Shown here piece after piece: positions 1-7,989 of a stretch of 48,512 bases of DNA. Positions within the stretch are counted from its first letter, which is position 1. Each line of letters begins with the position of its first letter. Below the pieces are notes generated by a model. The model saw only the letters and a program-made list of their open reading frames with translations. It had not been told where the DNA came from and did not search any database. The position numbers and the translations under genes were made by a program. The stretch covers positions 1-48,512 of the forward strand of contig CAISYC010000030.1 in NCBI GenBank assembly GCA_903889565.1, in the 5' to 3' direction. Origin of the DNA: an uncultured beta proteobacterium (GTDB lineage: Bacteria > Pseudomonadota > Gammaproteobacteria > Burkholderiales > SG8-41).

Positions 1-45
1 CTGAGCCAGCGTAAGCAACTGCTTGTCGTTCATATCGATCACCAT
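1..45 (-). CDS. Probable 5' end of a DDE transposase gene, cut by the window edge
   Basis: The minus strand reads MVIDMNDKQLLTLAQ and runs off the left edge. From memory, MND.QL.TL.QVR is the usual N-terminus of a family of DDE-type integrase/transposases common in Betaproteobacteria, so I infer an insertion-sequence gene. Only about 15 codons are visible. ATGs at 57, 54, 45 and 33 are all possible starts and none has a convincing ribosome binding site. The nearby copies of a 21-bp repeat fit an IS end. Confidence 0.35.
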   Translation of the reverse strand, partial: MVIDMNDKQLLTLAQ

Positions 46-77
46 GCCTCGCATCATGATCGATCCCAGATACCCGC

Positions 78-196
78 TCAGACTCAAACCCCGTTGGAAT
101 CACGCTCCCCGTTCAGACTCAAACCCCATTGGACAAGGCTGCGGTTGGACGTTGGGGGCGAAAAACGCTATGCTTGCCCCCCTGTTTTGAGTCTGA
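78..196. repeat. Three copies of TCAGACTCAAA, two direct and one inverted
   Basis: Positions 78-98 and 113-133 match at 20 of 21 bases and both begin TCAGACTCAAACCCC. The reverse complement of the first 11 bases lies at 186-196, between the tRNA promoter and the tRNA. Clustered subterminal repeats next to a transposase start suggest transposase-binding sites at an IS end, but the IS boundary cannot be fixed here. Confidence 0.5.
145..174 (+). promoter_or_regulatory. Promoter of the left tRNA-Arg gene
   Basis: TTGGAC (145-150), an 18-bp spacer and TATGCT (169-174) resemble a sigma-70 promoter. A C-rich discriminator follows, as at many stable-RNA promoters. Transcription would start about 20 bp before the tRNA. 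The left tRNA copy therefore appears to keep the host's own promoter. Confidence 0.55.
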
Positions 197-197
197 C

Positions 198-278
198 GCT
201 GCGCCCGTAGCTCAGCTGGATAGAGTGTCGGCCTCCGAAGCCGAAGGTCGCCCGTTCGAATCGGGCCGGGCGCACCAA
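198..278 (+). repeat. attL: left 81-bp direct repeat containing tRNA-Arg
   Basis: This 81-bp stretch is identical to 17367-17447. It covers three bases before the tRNA, the complete 77-base tRNA and one base after. Identity stops on both sides, which sets the limits of the repeat. The crossover point within it cannot be located from sequence. Confidence 0.85.
201..277 (+). tRNA. tRNA-Arg (anticodon CCG), left copy
   Basis: A full cloverleaf is visible. The acceptor stem is GCGCCCG/CGGGCGC, the D stem GCTC/GAGT, the anticodon stem TCGGC/GCCGA with loop CTCCGAA, and the T stem GCCCG/CGGGC with loop TTCGAAT. A discriminator A and an encoded CCA complete it. The anticodon CCG reads Arg codon CGG. 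The gene serves as the attachment site of the element that follows. Confidence 0.97.
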
Positions 279-287
279 GGTATTCAG

Positions 288-309
288 AGAGTTACTTCTC
301 GGTAACTCT
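288..309 (+). terminator. Stem-loop between tRNA-Arg and integrase
   Basis: AGAGTTAC and GTAACTCT form a perfect 8-bp stem with a 6-base loop, 10 bases past the tRNA. The stem is AT-rich and only a short broken T run follows. It may process or end the tRNA transcript before the integrase, or be an integrase or excisionase site. Its role is unclear. Confidence 0.4.
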
Positions 310-336
310 GTTTCGTTACTCCAAAAAGTCCCAAAA

Positions 337-353
337 AACACAATTCCAACACA
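337..353 (+). repeat. Putative integrase arm site, left
   Basis: AACACAATTCCAACACA matches 17242-17258 at 16 of 17 bases in the same orientation, 60 bp inside the left tRNA. Direct repeats flanking the core on both arms are typical of attP sites of tyrosine recombinases. A 10-bp sequence CCAAAAAGTC at 321-330 also recurs, inverted, at 17344-17353. Confidence 0.5.
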
Positions 354-366
354 GTTGGAGGCGTGA

Positions 367-1335
367 TTGGCGACTATTACACCGCGTAAAACCGGATGGC
401 AGGTTCAAGTTCGGCGTCACGGATTCAAACCGCTCTCAAAGCATTTCAAGACCAGTGCCGATGCGAAGGCTTGGGCACGCACCGTCGAGGCGGAGATGGA
501 CCGCGGCGTGTTCGTGGATCGGTCGCACGCAGAACAAACCACCCTTGCAGGGATTCTTGAGCGGTATCGAAACACAGTAACGACGCTCAAGCGGGGGCAG
601 AAGCAGGAGAGCTCGCGAATCAACGTCGTGTTGGCCCATCCGATCACCTGCCAGACGCTTGCATCGCTTCGCGCCGCTGACTTTGCAGCCTATCGTGACG
701 ATCGCCTGCGGCAGGTCTCGGGCTCAACGGTCAATAAAGAACTCAATCTTTTCGCTCACGTGATTGATACTGCGAGGCGGGAATGGTCAATTCACATTGA
801 AAATCCAGTCCGCCTTATCAAGAGACCGAAGTCCAACAAGCCAAGGGACAGGCGTCTTGATCCCGGCGAAGAAGCAAAGCTGCTCACTGCAGCAAGGTTG
901 TCCGGGTCGGCAAAGATAATTGAATTTGCCATCGAAACCGCAATGCGGCGAGGTGAGCTGGTCGGCATGTGCTGGTCCCACGTCGATTTGGCAAAGCGGG
1001 TCTTGTATATCCCGATGACAAAAACCGAAACGCCGCGTTACATCCCGCTATCGTCCAAGGCGGTCGAAATCCTCCGTGGATTGACCAGAAGGATTGACGG
1101 CCGAGTATTCGGTGTTCGTCCCCAAGGCATCACCCAGGCATTTGAGCGGGCATGTCTGCGAGCAAAGATCGCAAATCTAACGTTCCATGATCTGCGGCAT
1201 GAGGCGGCCAGTCGTCTGTTTGAACGAGGCCTGAACCCGATGCAGGTCGCAGCAATTACGGGCCATAAGACATTACAGATGCTCAAAAGGTATACACACC
1301 TCAGAGCGGTTGATCTGGTCGCGCTATTGGCTTAA
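367..1335 (+). CDS. int: Tyrosine-type integrase
   Basis: A 322-residue site-specific recombinase that would integrate and excise the element at the tRNA-Arg gene. An N-terminal AP2-like arm-binding region (about 1-60) and a SAM-like core-binding region (about 60-160) precede the catalytic domain. Catalytic residues are recognisable: Arg in MRRGEL, the HDLRH box, GH in ITGHKT, and the nucleophile Tyr in KRYTHL near the C-terminus. The start is TTG at 367, preceded by GGAGG at 357-361. It lies 89 bp from the tRNA and reads away from it, the usual arrangement for tRNA-integrating islands. Confidence 0.95.
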   Translation: MATITPRKTGWQVQVRRHGFKPLSKHFKTSADAKAWARTVEAEMDRGVFVDRSHAEQTTLAGILERYRNTVTTLKRGQKQESSRINVVLAHPITCQTLASLRAADFAAYRDDRLRQVSGSTVNKELNLFAHVIDTARREWSIHIENPVRLIKRPKSNKPRDRRLDPGEEAKLLTAARLSGSAKIIEFAIETAMRRGELVGMCWSHVDLAKRVLYIPMTKTETPRYIPLSSKAVEILRGLTRRIDGRVFGVRPQGITQAFERACLRAKIANLTFHDLRHEAASRLFERGLNPMQVAAITGHKTLQMLKRYTHLRAVDLVALLA

Positions 1336-1450
1336 TGGTGGGGCACCTTACAGAACAGGATTGAGGTAGCCTAAAATCGACCTGATCTCTTCGACAAGCG
1401 GCGCGAGTTGATGGAGTTGTGGGCAGTTTGTTGCAGCGGGCGGGGAAACA

Positions 1451-2266
1451 ATGATCAAAAATAAACCGCGTTATGATTCGGACATAAACAAGTCGCCATC
1501 GGGCATGTCGACCCTTGGACTTCCTCCGCCCCCATGGTTGAAGAAACTACTCGACCGAGCTAACGCGGCTGACGCAAACGATGACGAAGTAACTTTGCTT
1601 CGGCATTACAAAGGCGTGACTGCCCTGCATCGCGTGAGCAAAGATCCTGACATACTCGATAGCCTATCCTCGATGCGGATGAGCCTGGTAAGAAAAAATT
1701 TCAGCGATGCAGACGAACGCCTCACGCAGTTTCTTTTTGAAGCATGTATCGGCTGTAGCTTCGCTAAATCAACATTCAGACTCCCGCCGAGTGAGCGCGC
1801 GCCCCGTATTAAACGACTTGCCCACCAAGCGCATAAGCTGGCAAACATGATTACGCTGGAGCTGGAAGCCAAATCCTTTCTGTCAAGCACTGATCGACTG
1901 TCATATCTTATTGAACAACAGAATCATCCGCGGGGCGTTTCCGTTGCAGCGCTAATGGGCCTTAGGGGCGAGCGATTCAAAATAAGCACGCTACCAACAC
2001 TTCGTGAAACGCTACTCTGCTTTGAGAAAGTGCTTGAAGAGCAAGCCTTGTTAGTCAAGGAACGCGCGAGAACAAACCAAACACCGATATCTAACTATGT
2101 CGATCGCCTCATCCGCGCATCGGTGAGCCTTTTCCCCGATATTAACCGCGCATTAATTGCTAAAGTTGCCTCGGTAGTAATCGGCGAGGACGTAGACCCG
2201 ACTACCGTCGGATATCGCGTCGATAAGCTAATGCCAAGCAGCAAGCCGCGGTCCCGCAAGAAATAA
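1451..2266 (+). CDS. Hypothetical protein of the mobile element
   Basis: A 271-residue protein I do not recognise. It looks soluble and mainly helical, with no membrane segment or signal peptide. It opens with a polar segment followed by Pro-rich GLPPPPWLKKLL and ends in a basic tail (SSKPRSRKK) that could contact nucleic acid. The ATG at 1451 follows GGGGA at a normal distance. It is 115 bp downstream of the integrase and on the same strand. Its codon use is less GC-biased than the chromosomal genes, in keeping with acquired DNA. Confidence 0.75.
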   Translation: MIKNKPRYDSDINKSPSGMSTLGLPPPPWLKKLLDRANAADANDDEVTLLRHYKGVTALHRVSKDPDILDSLSSMRMSLVRKNFSDADERLTQFLFEACIGCSFAKSTFRLPPSERAPRIKRLAHQAHKLANMITLELEAKSFLSSTDRLSYLIEQQNHPRGVSVAALMGLRGERFKISTLPTLRETLLCFEKVLEEQALLVKERARTNQTPISNYVDRLIRASVSLFPDINRALIAKVASVVIGEDVDPTTVGYRVDKLMPSSKPRSRKK

Positions 2267-2597
2267 GCAATTCAGCCGCGCGCCAAATGCGCGGTGCCGA
2301 CCGTCCACGGCCGGAAAACCCCTCCTAAAAAATAGAGCGCTTTGCCGCGTGCGGTTTTCGGCCTTCACATACAATATTGAATCGTGGTCGCGCATCCCTG
2401 TGCAGGCCATCTGAACCGGAAAATAGGTTCAAAAATATAGATTTCTTTTCCGCGCGAAGTTTCCTAAATCCCCACGCGACCTTGCGGAAATCGGTCAACG
2501 AAGAAATGTGATTTCGAAGAAAACGTCGAATTGACGCATCGCGAAACGCGCGCGAGCGCAACCATAACTGAAATCAAATTTTTAAAGGAGTCAGATC
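2267..2597. other. 331-bp intergenic region before the replication operon
   Basis: No gene is seen. A small GC-rich hairpin (CCGCGC/GCGCGG, starting near 2276) lies just past the upstream gene and could end its transcript. The rest is AT-richer and probably holds the promoter of the 2598-5726 operon, but I cannot point to a convincing -35/-10 pair. A clear AAAGGAG ribosome binding site precedes the ATG at 2598. Confidence 0.4.
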
Positions 2598-3422
2598 ATG
2601 GCAACAAAAACAGACATCGCCTGGACCGACAGCACGTTCAACCCCTGGGTCGGGTGCACAAAGGTGGGGCCAGGTTGCGACGGATGCTACGCTGAGGTGC
2701 AAGACAAACGGAAACTTTTGGGCGGCGTCACTCATTGGGGCGCCGGCGTCCCGCGTCACCGGACCTGCGCCAGCTATTGGAAACAACCAGCAAAGTGGAA
2801 CAAGGAAGCCGCAAGCACTGGCAAACGGCATTTGGTCTTCTGCGCCTCGCTCGCCGATGTGTTCGACAACGAGGTCCCAGCGCAATGGCGCACCGACCTG
2901 TTCGATCTGATCCGGTCGACTCCTGCGTTGACATGGCAGATCGTCACGAAACGCATCGGCAACGCCATGGCAATGCTCCCGCCGGACTGGGGTGCCGGCT
3001 ACCCAAACGTCTGGCTGATCTCGACCATCGTAGATCAGACGGAGGCCAACCGAGACCTGCCGAAGCTCCTGGCGATCCCCGCGAAAGTGCACGGCGCCAG
3101 CTACGAGCCGGCCCTAGGACCAGTCGATTGGACGCCGTGGTTCGCGCTCGGATTGAAGTGGGTAATCGTCGGAGGCGAAAGCGCGCAACGAGGGCATGCC
3201 ACGAGGCCCTTTGATCTGGCGTGGGCGCGCAGCACGATCTCACAATGCCACAAAGCGGGCGCTTTCCCGTTCGTGAAGCAGGTCGGATCCGTTCATTCTC
3301 TGGACACAACGCTACGTGATCCCGCGGGCAGCGATCCGAGCGAATGGCCGGACGATATTCGCGTGAGGGAGTATCCACTGGCGAGAATCGCTTGCGCGGG
3401 GGGCCAACATGCAGTCCAGTAA
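2598..3422 (+). CDS. DUF5131 / phage Gp37-Gp68 family protein
   Basis: A 274-residue protein of the phage Gp37/Gp68 family. Hallmarks are the N-terminal TFNPWVGCTKVGPGCDGCYA, with three clustered cysteines (CX6CX2C) that could hold a metal or Fe-S cluster, then the later motifs FCASLADVFD, WQIVTKR and VIVGGES. Members occur widely in phages and islands; their biochemical role is not settled to my knowledge. A radical-SAM-like activity has been suggested from the cysteines but is not proven. It overlaps the next gene by 14 bp, so it is probably co-transcribed with the replication genes. Confidence 0.88.
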   Translation: MATKTDIAWTDSTFNPWVGCTKVGPGCDGCYAEVQDKRKLLGGVTHWGAGVPRHRTCASYWKQPAKWNKEAASTGKRHLVFCASLADVFDNEVPAQWRTDLFDLIRSTPALTWQIVTKRIGNAMAMLPPDWGAGYPNVWLISTIVDQTEANRDLPKLLAIPAKVHGASYEPALGPVDWTPWFALGLKWVIVGGESAQRGHATRPFDLAWARSTISQCHKAGAFPFVKQVGSVHSLDTTLRDPAGSDPSEWPDDIRVREYPLARIACAGGQHAVQ

Positions 3423-4035
3423 TAACGCTGAGATTACAGCCGAGAACAGTCCGACACTAACACCGCTTGAACCGGACTTTGAAGAAGCGTGGCGATTTCT
3501 CGAACTTCTCGATCCGGAGGATGGGCAATTCACGTTTCAGACTTTTCCGGATAAGAAGGACGCGTCCGGTGTGGGCGGGCTGACACGCGTCCTACACGGC
3601 TTCTTCCATCAACATGCGAATACGCTGGCCTCCTTGAATCGTGATGGGGCCGGAGTGTTCGTTATGATCAACCAGGGCGACGGTGTGACACACCCCGGAA
3701 ACAAGACATGTCGGACGATCAAGAACGTCGTTCGCGTGCGCTACGCCTTCGTCGATCTTGACGGCAGTCCGCTCGAACCTGTTCTGGCAGCGCCGGTGGC
3801 GCCTTCGATTGTCGTCGAGAGCAGTCCGAGCCGCTGGCATGCGTATTGGCATTTGAACGATTGTCCGCTGGAGCAATTCAAGCCGATGCAGATTGCGTTG
3901 GCCGAAAAGTTCGGCGGCGATCCATCAGTCAACGACTTATGTCGCGTCATGCGACTCCCAGGGTTCATTCATCATAAGCACGATCCGTTTATGACGCGGA
4001 TCGTGAATACCAACAAGAATCAGGAGGAGAAATAA
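3409..4035 (+). CDS. RepB-like DNA primase (AEP-type catalytic protein)
   Basis: A 208-residue protein resembling the RepB primase domain found in phages and plasmids, a member of the archaeo-eukaryotic primase superfamily. The FVDLDG acidic motif (about residue 118) would bind the catalytic metals, followed by SSPSRWHAYW and LCRVMRLPGFIHHK, which are typical of the family. It would lay down primers for replication of the element. Its stop codon shares a base with the ATG of the helicase gene (TAATG), so the two are translationally coupled and probably work as one primase-helicase. Confidence 0.82.
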   Translation: MQSSNNAEITAENSPTLTPLEPDFEEAWRFLELLDPEDGQFTFQTFPDKKDASGVGGLTRVLHGFFHQHANTLASLNRDGAGVFVMINQGDGVTHPGNKTCRTIKNVVRVRYAFVDLDGSPLEPVLAAPVAPSIVVESSPSRWHAYWHLNDCPLEQFKPMQIALAEKFGGDPSVNDLCRVMRLPGFIHHKHDPFMTRIVNTNKNQEEK

Positions 4036-5726
4036 TGGAAACGATTGAAAGCGGCACTGTAGAGGCGAGCTATTCATACGAGGAGTTCATCGCCAAGCTG
4101 GGGCTGAAAGTTCGAAAGGGACATGGCAGCAAACGGACCGAGGTATTGGAGCCAGAGCAGTCAGGAACGACCAAGCTGCAAACGACCTCGGAGGGTGGCC
4201 GTAATACGGCATTAACGAGCCTGGCCGGGACGCTCCGCCGTCGTGGTATGCCAGCCGACCTCATGCGCAGTGTCCTGCTGACTCAGAATCAGCTGGTATG
4301 CAAACCTCCATTGCCGGAAGACGAGGTCGAGCGCATTGCCAGCAGCGTAGGACGATATGAGCCTCAGCCAAGCGCAGATATTGCGACGACACTGACTGAT
4401 ACCGGGAATGCTGAGCGTTTCGAGCAGAACTGGAAGGACTGTCTGCGGTATGTTCCGAAGTGGAAGAGATGGTTGCTTTGGGATGGCACGCGCTGGGTAA
4501 AAGACGACTCCAGTCACGTCGTGGAACTCGCCAAGGAAACTGCGCGTCGCATTTATGAGGAGGGCGTTGGGCTACCCGACGAGAACGTCAGGATCAGCAT
4601 CGCCAAGCACTCCGCCAGGAGCCTGCAGGCCGAACGGCTCAAAGCTATGATCAACCTGGCAACGAGCATTCCGTCGTTGGTTGCTCAGGAGTCTCAGTTG
4701 GACGCGGACCCCATGCTGCTGGGAGTCGTGAACGGTGTCCTGGATCTTCGAACTGGTGAACTGCAGCCAGCCAAGCCCGAAGATCTGATCACAAAGCAAT
4801 CCCCGGTGCAATTCGATCCTGCCGCCAAGTGCCCGAGGTTCGAGGCATTCGTTCAGGAAATCATGAATGAGAACGAAGAACTTATCGCGTATTTGCGCCG
4901 CGTCATGGGCTATTGCCTCACCGGACTCACCGAGGAGCAATGCCTGTTCTTCTTCTATGGCAGCGGGGCGAATGGCAAGAGCACGTTTCTGAATGTGATG
5001 AAGGACGTGCTTGGTGATGACTACTGCAAGCAGACTCCGTCGGAGACGTTGATGGTCAAAAAGAACGGGCGGAACTCAACCAACGATATTGCCAGACTGG
5101 TCGGTGTTCGGTCGGTCCTGAGCAACGAGGTTGAAGAGGGTTCAAGGCTCAGCGAGTCGTTTATCAAAGAAATGACGGGCGGAGATCAGATATCGGCAAG
5201 ATTCTTGTATGCCGAGTATTTTGAATTCCGCCCGGAGTTCAAAATCATCATTGCTGGCAATCACCAGCCGGTCATTCGTGGCGACGACACGGGTATCTGG
5301 CGGCGACTGCACATGGTGCCGTTTACCGTGACGATTCCGGCCGAGAGGCGAGATCCGAAACTGGCGGAAACCCTCCGGGCAGAGCTTCCTGGTATTTTGA
5401 ACTGGGCGCTCGCCGGATGCCTCGAATGGCAACGTCAGCGGCTGAATCAACCGAAGCTGGTAACTGACGCCGTCGCGGAGTATCGCTCGGACATGGACGT
5501 CCTCGGCCAGTGGATTGAGGATCGGTGCGAGCTTGGCGATGACAGAACCGCTGGCGCAACAGATGCCTACCAGAGCTACAAGTTCTGGGCCGAGTCGAAC
5601 GGCTTTAGTCAGATGTCCAACAACGCCTTCGGACGCAAGCTCAAAGAGCGGTTTATCAGAAAGGCAACGAGCACCGGGAAGGTTTACCTCGGCCTTCGAG
5701 TGATACCAGGAAGGGGCTACAACTGA
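4035..5726 (+). CDS. P4-type replicative helicase (D5_N / SF3 family)
   Basis: A 563-residue phage/plasmid primase of the P4 family. A PriCT-like segment (about 55-110) is followed by a D5_N region (about 145-290) and an SF3 helicase core. The Walker A motif is GSGANGKSTF near residue 315; arginine-rich GIWRRLHMVPF comes later. The N-terminal catalytic primase of P4 alpha is missing here and is supplied by the preceding gene. A 104-bp iteron sequence begins only 2 bp after the stop codon, suggesting that this protein recognises that origin, as P4 alpha recognises its own. Confidence 0.93.
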   Translation: METIESGTVEASYSYEEFIAKLGLKVRKGHGSKRTEVLEPEQSGTTKLQTTSEGGRNTALTSLAGTLRRRGMPADLMRSVLLTQNQLVCKPPLPEDEVERIASSVGRYEPQPSADIATTLTDTGNAERFEQNWKDCLRYVPKWKRWLLWDGTRWVKDDSSHVVELAKETARRIYEEGVGLPDENVRISIAKHSARSLQAERLKAMINLATSIPSLVAQESQLDADPMLLGVVNGVLDLRTGELQPAKPEDLITKQSPVQFDPAAKCPRFEAFVQEIMNENEELIAYLRRVMGYCLTGLTEEQCLFFFYGSGANGKSTFLNVMKDVLGDDYCKQTPSETLMVKKNGRNSTNDIARLVGVRSVLSNEVEEGSRLSESFIKEMTGGDQISARFLYAEYFEFRPEFKIIIAGNHQPVIRGDDTGIWRRLHMVPFTVTIPAERRDPKLAETLRAELPGILNWALAGCLEWQRQRLNQPKLVTDAVAEYRSDMDVLGQWIEDRCELGDDRTAGATDAYQSYKFWAESNGFSQMSNNAFGRKLKERFIRKATSTGKVYLGLRVIPGRGYN

Positions 5727-5728
5727 TG

Positions 5729-5832
5729 ATGACGGATCGTGACGGATTAGGGTCCATTTTCATTAATTACCCTTGGAAATTACTTCATGTAGGTATTAAG
5801 GGAAAAGCCCTCAATTCCGTCACAATCCGTCA
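5729..5832 (+). repeat. Iteron region copy A, probable replication origin or crr
   Basis: This 104-bp sequence starts with two TGACGGAT repeats (5730-5748) and ends with their inverse, TCCGTCACAATCCGTCA (5816-5832). The two 17-base arms are complementary except at one base. The middle is AT-rich. The whole unit matches the reverse complement of 12915-13018 at about 85 %. By analogy with P4 ori and crr I infer helicase-binding origin sequences. Confidence 0.7.
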
Positions 5833-6047
5833 TTGATTGAATCTGCAGCGGCGTGGGCATAGCAATTTTGCCCTCGCCGACGCAGCCCGATTGGCATCAC
5901 GCTTTATCCGCGAGCCACAGGCACCTTCCAGCGCGCATTGCCACCCCACTCCACAGCCTTCAATCCGCGGTTTCAGTGCGGGCGGTTTCTGCCGTGCGCA
6001 GGGCCGTTTAATGCATTCTGGCCACAGGACTGATCCGTAATCGATGG
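5833..6047. other. Intergenic region between origin copy A and the ParB-like gene
   Basis: No supported gene is seen. A 67-codon frame at 5837-6040 lacks a ribosome binding site and resembles nothing I know. This stretch lies between the end of the replication operon and the 3' end of the leftward gene. Confidence 0.4.
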
Positions 6048-6971
6048 CTAATCTGGAGCCACGCTATCTTCACTTCCCCACGTCACTTTCACAATTTTTC
6101 GCCGGGGTTTTAGCCTCAACTCGGTCGTAAGTGCATCGTCAAAAAAATCTTTGACAACGACCGGCCGCTCTTGCTCCAGTAGATAAGCTCGGGAAAGGCC
6201 CAAGAACTGTTCTGGAAATTCAATTTCGGCATTCGCCACATGCTGAACCACGATCGGAATATGGGTGACGCCGGCCATTCGAAGAGCAACGACCCGGTGA
6301 AAGCCATTACCAAGAACAAGTCGACTACCGATCATCCACGAATTTATTGGCGCAGCGCCAAATCCAACCAATAAACTAACAGCCTCAACAGGATGTCCAC
6401 CAGCGTAAGCCACTGCCAGATCATCTTCACCTACTCTCTTCGGAGCGCCACTGATGAAGCGAAGATCAAGACTCCTGCTGCTATAGGTCATTTGATTTTG
6501 AGCCGTTTGTAGTGCTTGCAACTCAGGCGGCTCTGTCCGCGGCCCCACACAATATTCGACGAGATCCGTTACTTCATGCCCAGGGATTCGACTTCGTAGG
6601 ACCTCAACGTAGTCAAGATTAACATCCCGTTGAGGCGCAACCAGAGAATCAATTTCTACGATCTTAATATCCGTGGGCATAGCTGAGAAACTTGCCCGGA
6701 ATAAGGGATCCTCTTCAATCTCTATCAGTCTCGCCCGCATACTAGCGGGCGCATCTGCCACGGAAATTCGATCTGGCAGCCCCCCCTCACTCGCGGCCAG
6801 ATTTGCCATCCTCGTGGATGCACCACGCCAAGCGCGCACAATTTCATCAATGCGAGTGACGTCTTCAGGAATACACGTCAGACGAACCGTCATTGCTAGT
6901 GCATTTTGCTGCATCGCCCCCATCAAAAAACGATAGCGAAAGCATGCAGTGGTCGATCGATGCTCACTCAT
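6048..6971 (-). CDS. ParB/Srx-like domain protein
   Basis: A 307-residue protein. The segment around residues 105-125 (IVEIDSLVAPQR) and the later GNGFHRVVALRMAGVTHIPI resemble the first strand and the G.G.HR box of the ParB/sulfiredoxin fold, separated by an unusually long insertion. ParB-like proteins bind nucleotides and act in DNA partition or as nucleases or kinases; which applies is unknown. I chose ATG 6971 because GAGGTG precedes it at the right distance. It is divergent from the RNase H gene. There is no ParA partner, so a plain partition role is doubtful. Confidence 0.6.
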   Translation of the reverse strand: MSEHRSTTACFRYRFLMGAMQQNALAMTVRLTCIPEDVTRIDEIVRAWRGASTRMANLAASEGGLPDRISVADAPASMRARLIEIEEDPLFRASFSAMPTDIKIVEIDSLVAPQRDVNLDYVEVLRSRIPGHEVTDLVEYCVGPRTEPPELQALQTAQNQMTYSSRSLDLRFISGAPKRVGEDDLAVAYAGGHPVEAVSLLVGFGAAPINSWMIGSRLVLGNGFHRVVALRMAGVTHIPIVVQHVANAEIEFPEQFLGLSRAYLLEQERPVVVKDFFDDALTTELRLKPRRKIVKVTWGSEDSVAPD

Positions 6972-7171
6972 TAATTCACCTCTTGCAATTGTCTCTTCGC
7001 ATTGGGACTCGTAGTGGCTCACTAGCTCGGCACTATATTAGCCACGGATCCACGCAAACGAATGCTGCACTAAGATTTGGGGCGGCGCAAATTTTCACGC
7101 GCCAGTTATCTGCGACTCCGAATTAGGGCGTTTTAACCGTTTGGAACAAGCATTTAAAAATCCGTCAGAAT

Positions 7172-7966
7172 ATGCAGATGGTTTACGAAAATGCCCTGAA
7201 CATCTATACAGATGGATCATGCTATCCCGGTCCGCGCCGCGGTGGCATCGGAATCATTTTTGTTACGGTCGACGAAACTGGGAATGACGCTATCGAGGAA
7301 ATAGGGCTGCCTGGCTACCAGCAGGCAACCAACAATCAGATGGAACTAATGGCGTGCATCAAAGCGATGCGGATTGCTTCTACACACAAATCCATCAACT
7401 CAGTCAACAAAGTCTATGTCTTCACTGACTCGATGTATGTTTCCGATAATTTGAACCGAGCTAAGTATGAATGGCCAAAACAAAGGTGGAACAACCGGGA
7501 TGGCCGACCTGTCGAAAACGCCGATCTGTGGAAAGACCTAGTCAAACAAATCAAGAAGGTTCAACGCGGTGTCGAATTCAGATGGGTGAAGGGGCACGCC
7601 AAAAACACATACAACAAGGCGGTCGACAAACTCGCAAAGCAGTCAGCGAAAGGCGTTCTCAACCGGCCGCTAAATGTGACCACGGTGAGGCGCAAGAAAA
7701 CTTCTCAGTCAGTGGAACGCGGGAGCGTTCGAATGTTGGGCCAAGAACTCTCGGTAAGGATTGTTACCGATACCTACCTGCGCACTCAAAAGATATACAA
7801 ATATAAGTATGAAGTGCTATCACCAGATAGCGAATACTGCGGCAAGGTCGACATAATTTTTTCAGAGCATATTCTGCGATCCGGCCATCACTACCGTGTG
7901 AAGGTCAACGATATAAAAAACAACCCGCGTATTCTGGAACTGCTGGAGGAGTTAGATCGAACCTAG
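7172..7966 (+). CDS. RNase HI-domain protein with C-terminal extension
   Basis: A 264-residue protein with an N-terminal RNase HI domain (about 8-160). The catalytic carboxylates are all present: Asp in YTDGS, Glu in NNQMELMA, Asp in FTDSMYV and Asp in the C-terminal YNKAVDKLA after GHAK. It should cut RNA in RNA-DNA hybrids. Host RNase HI is about 150 residues; here roughly 100 further residues form a basic linker and a second small domain I do not recognise. On an island, removal of R-loops or primers during replication, or a defence function, are plausible. Confidence 0.88.
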   Translation: MQMVYENALNIYTDGSCYPGPRRGGIGIIFVTVDETGNDAIEEIGLPGYQQATNNQMELMACIKAMRIASTHKSINSVNKVYVFTDSMYVSDNLNRAKYEWPKQRWNNRDGRPVENADLWKDLVKQIKKVQRGVEFRWVKGHAKNTYNKAVDKLAKQSAKGVLNRPLNVTTVRRKKTSQSVERGSVRMLGQELSVRIVTDTYLRTQKIYKYKYEVLSPDSEYCGKVDIIFSEHILRSGHHYRVKVNDIKNNPRILELLEELDRT

Positions 7967-7989
7967 TAAGCGCTCCACCCGCGGCGGCA

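Noticed and set aside
78-133. Two 21-bp direct repeats considered as a CRISPR
   Set aside because: Only two units with a 14-base spacer and no cas genes; repeat clusters at an IS end explain it better.
7161-7167. A single TCCGTCA heptamer just before the RNase H gene, matching the iteron
   Set aside because: One 7-base match is expected by chance once or twice in 17 kb, and it lacks the paired arrangement seen in the two iteron units.
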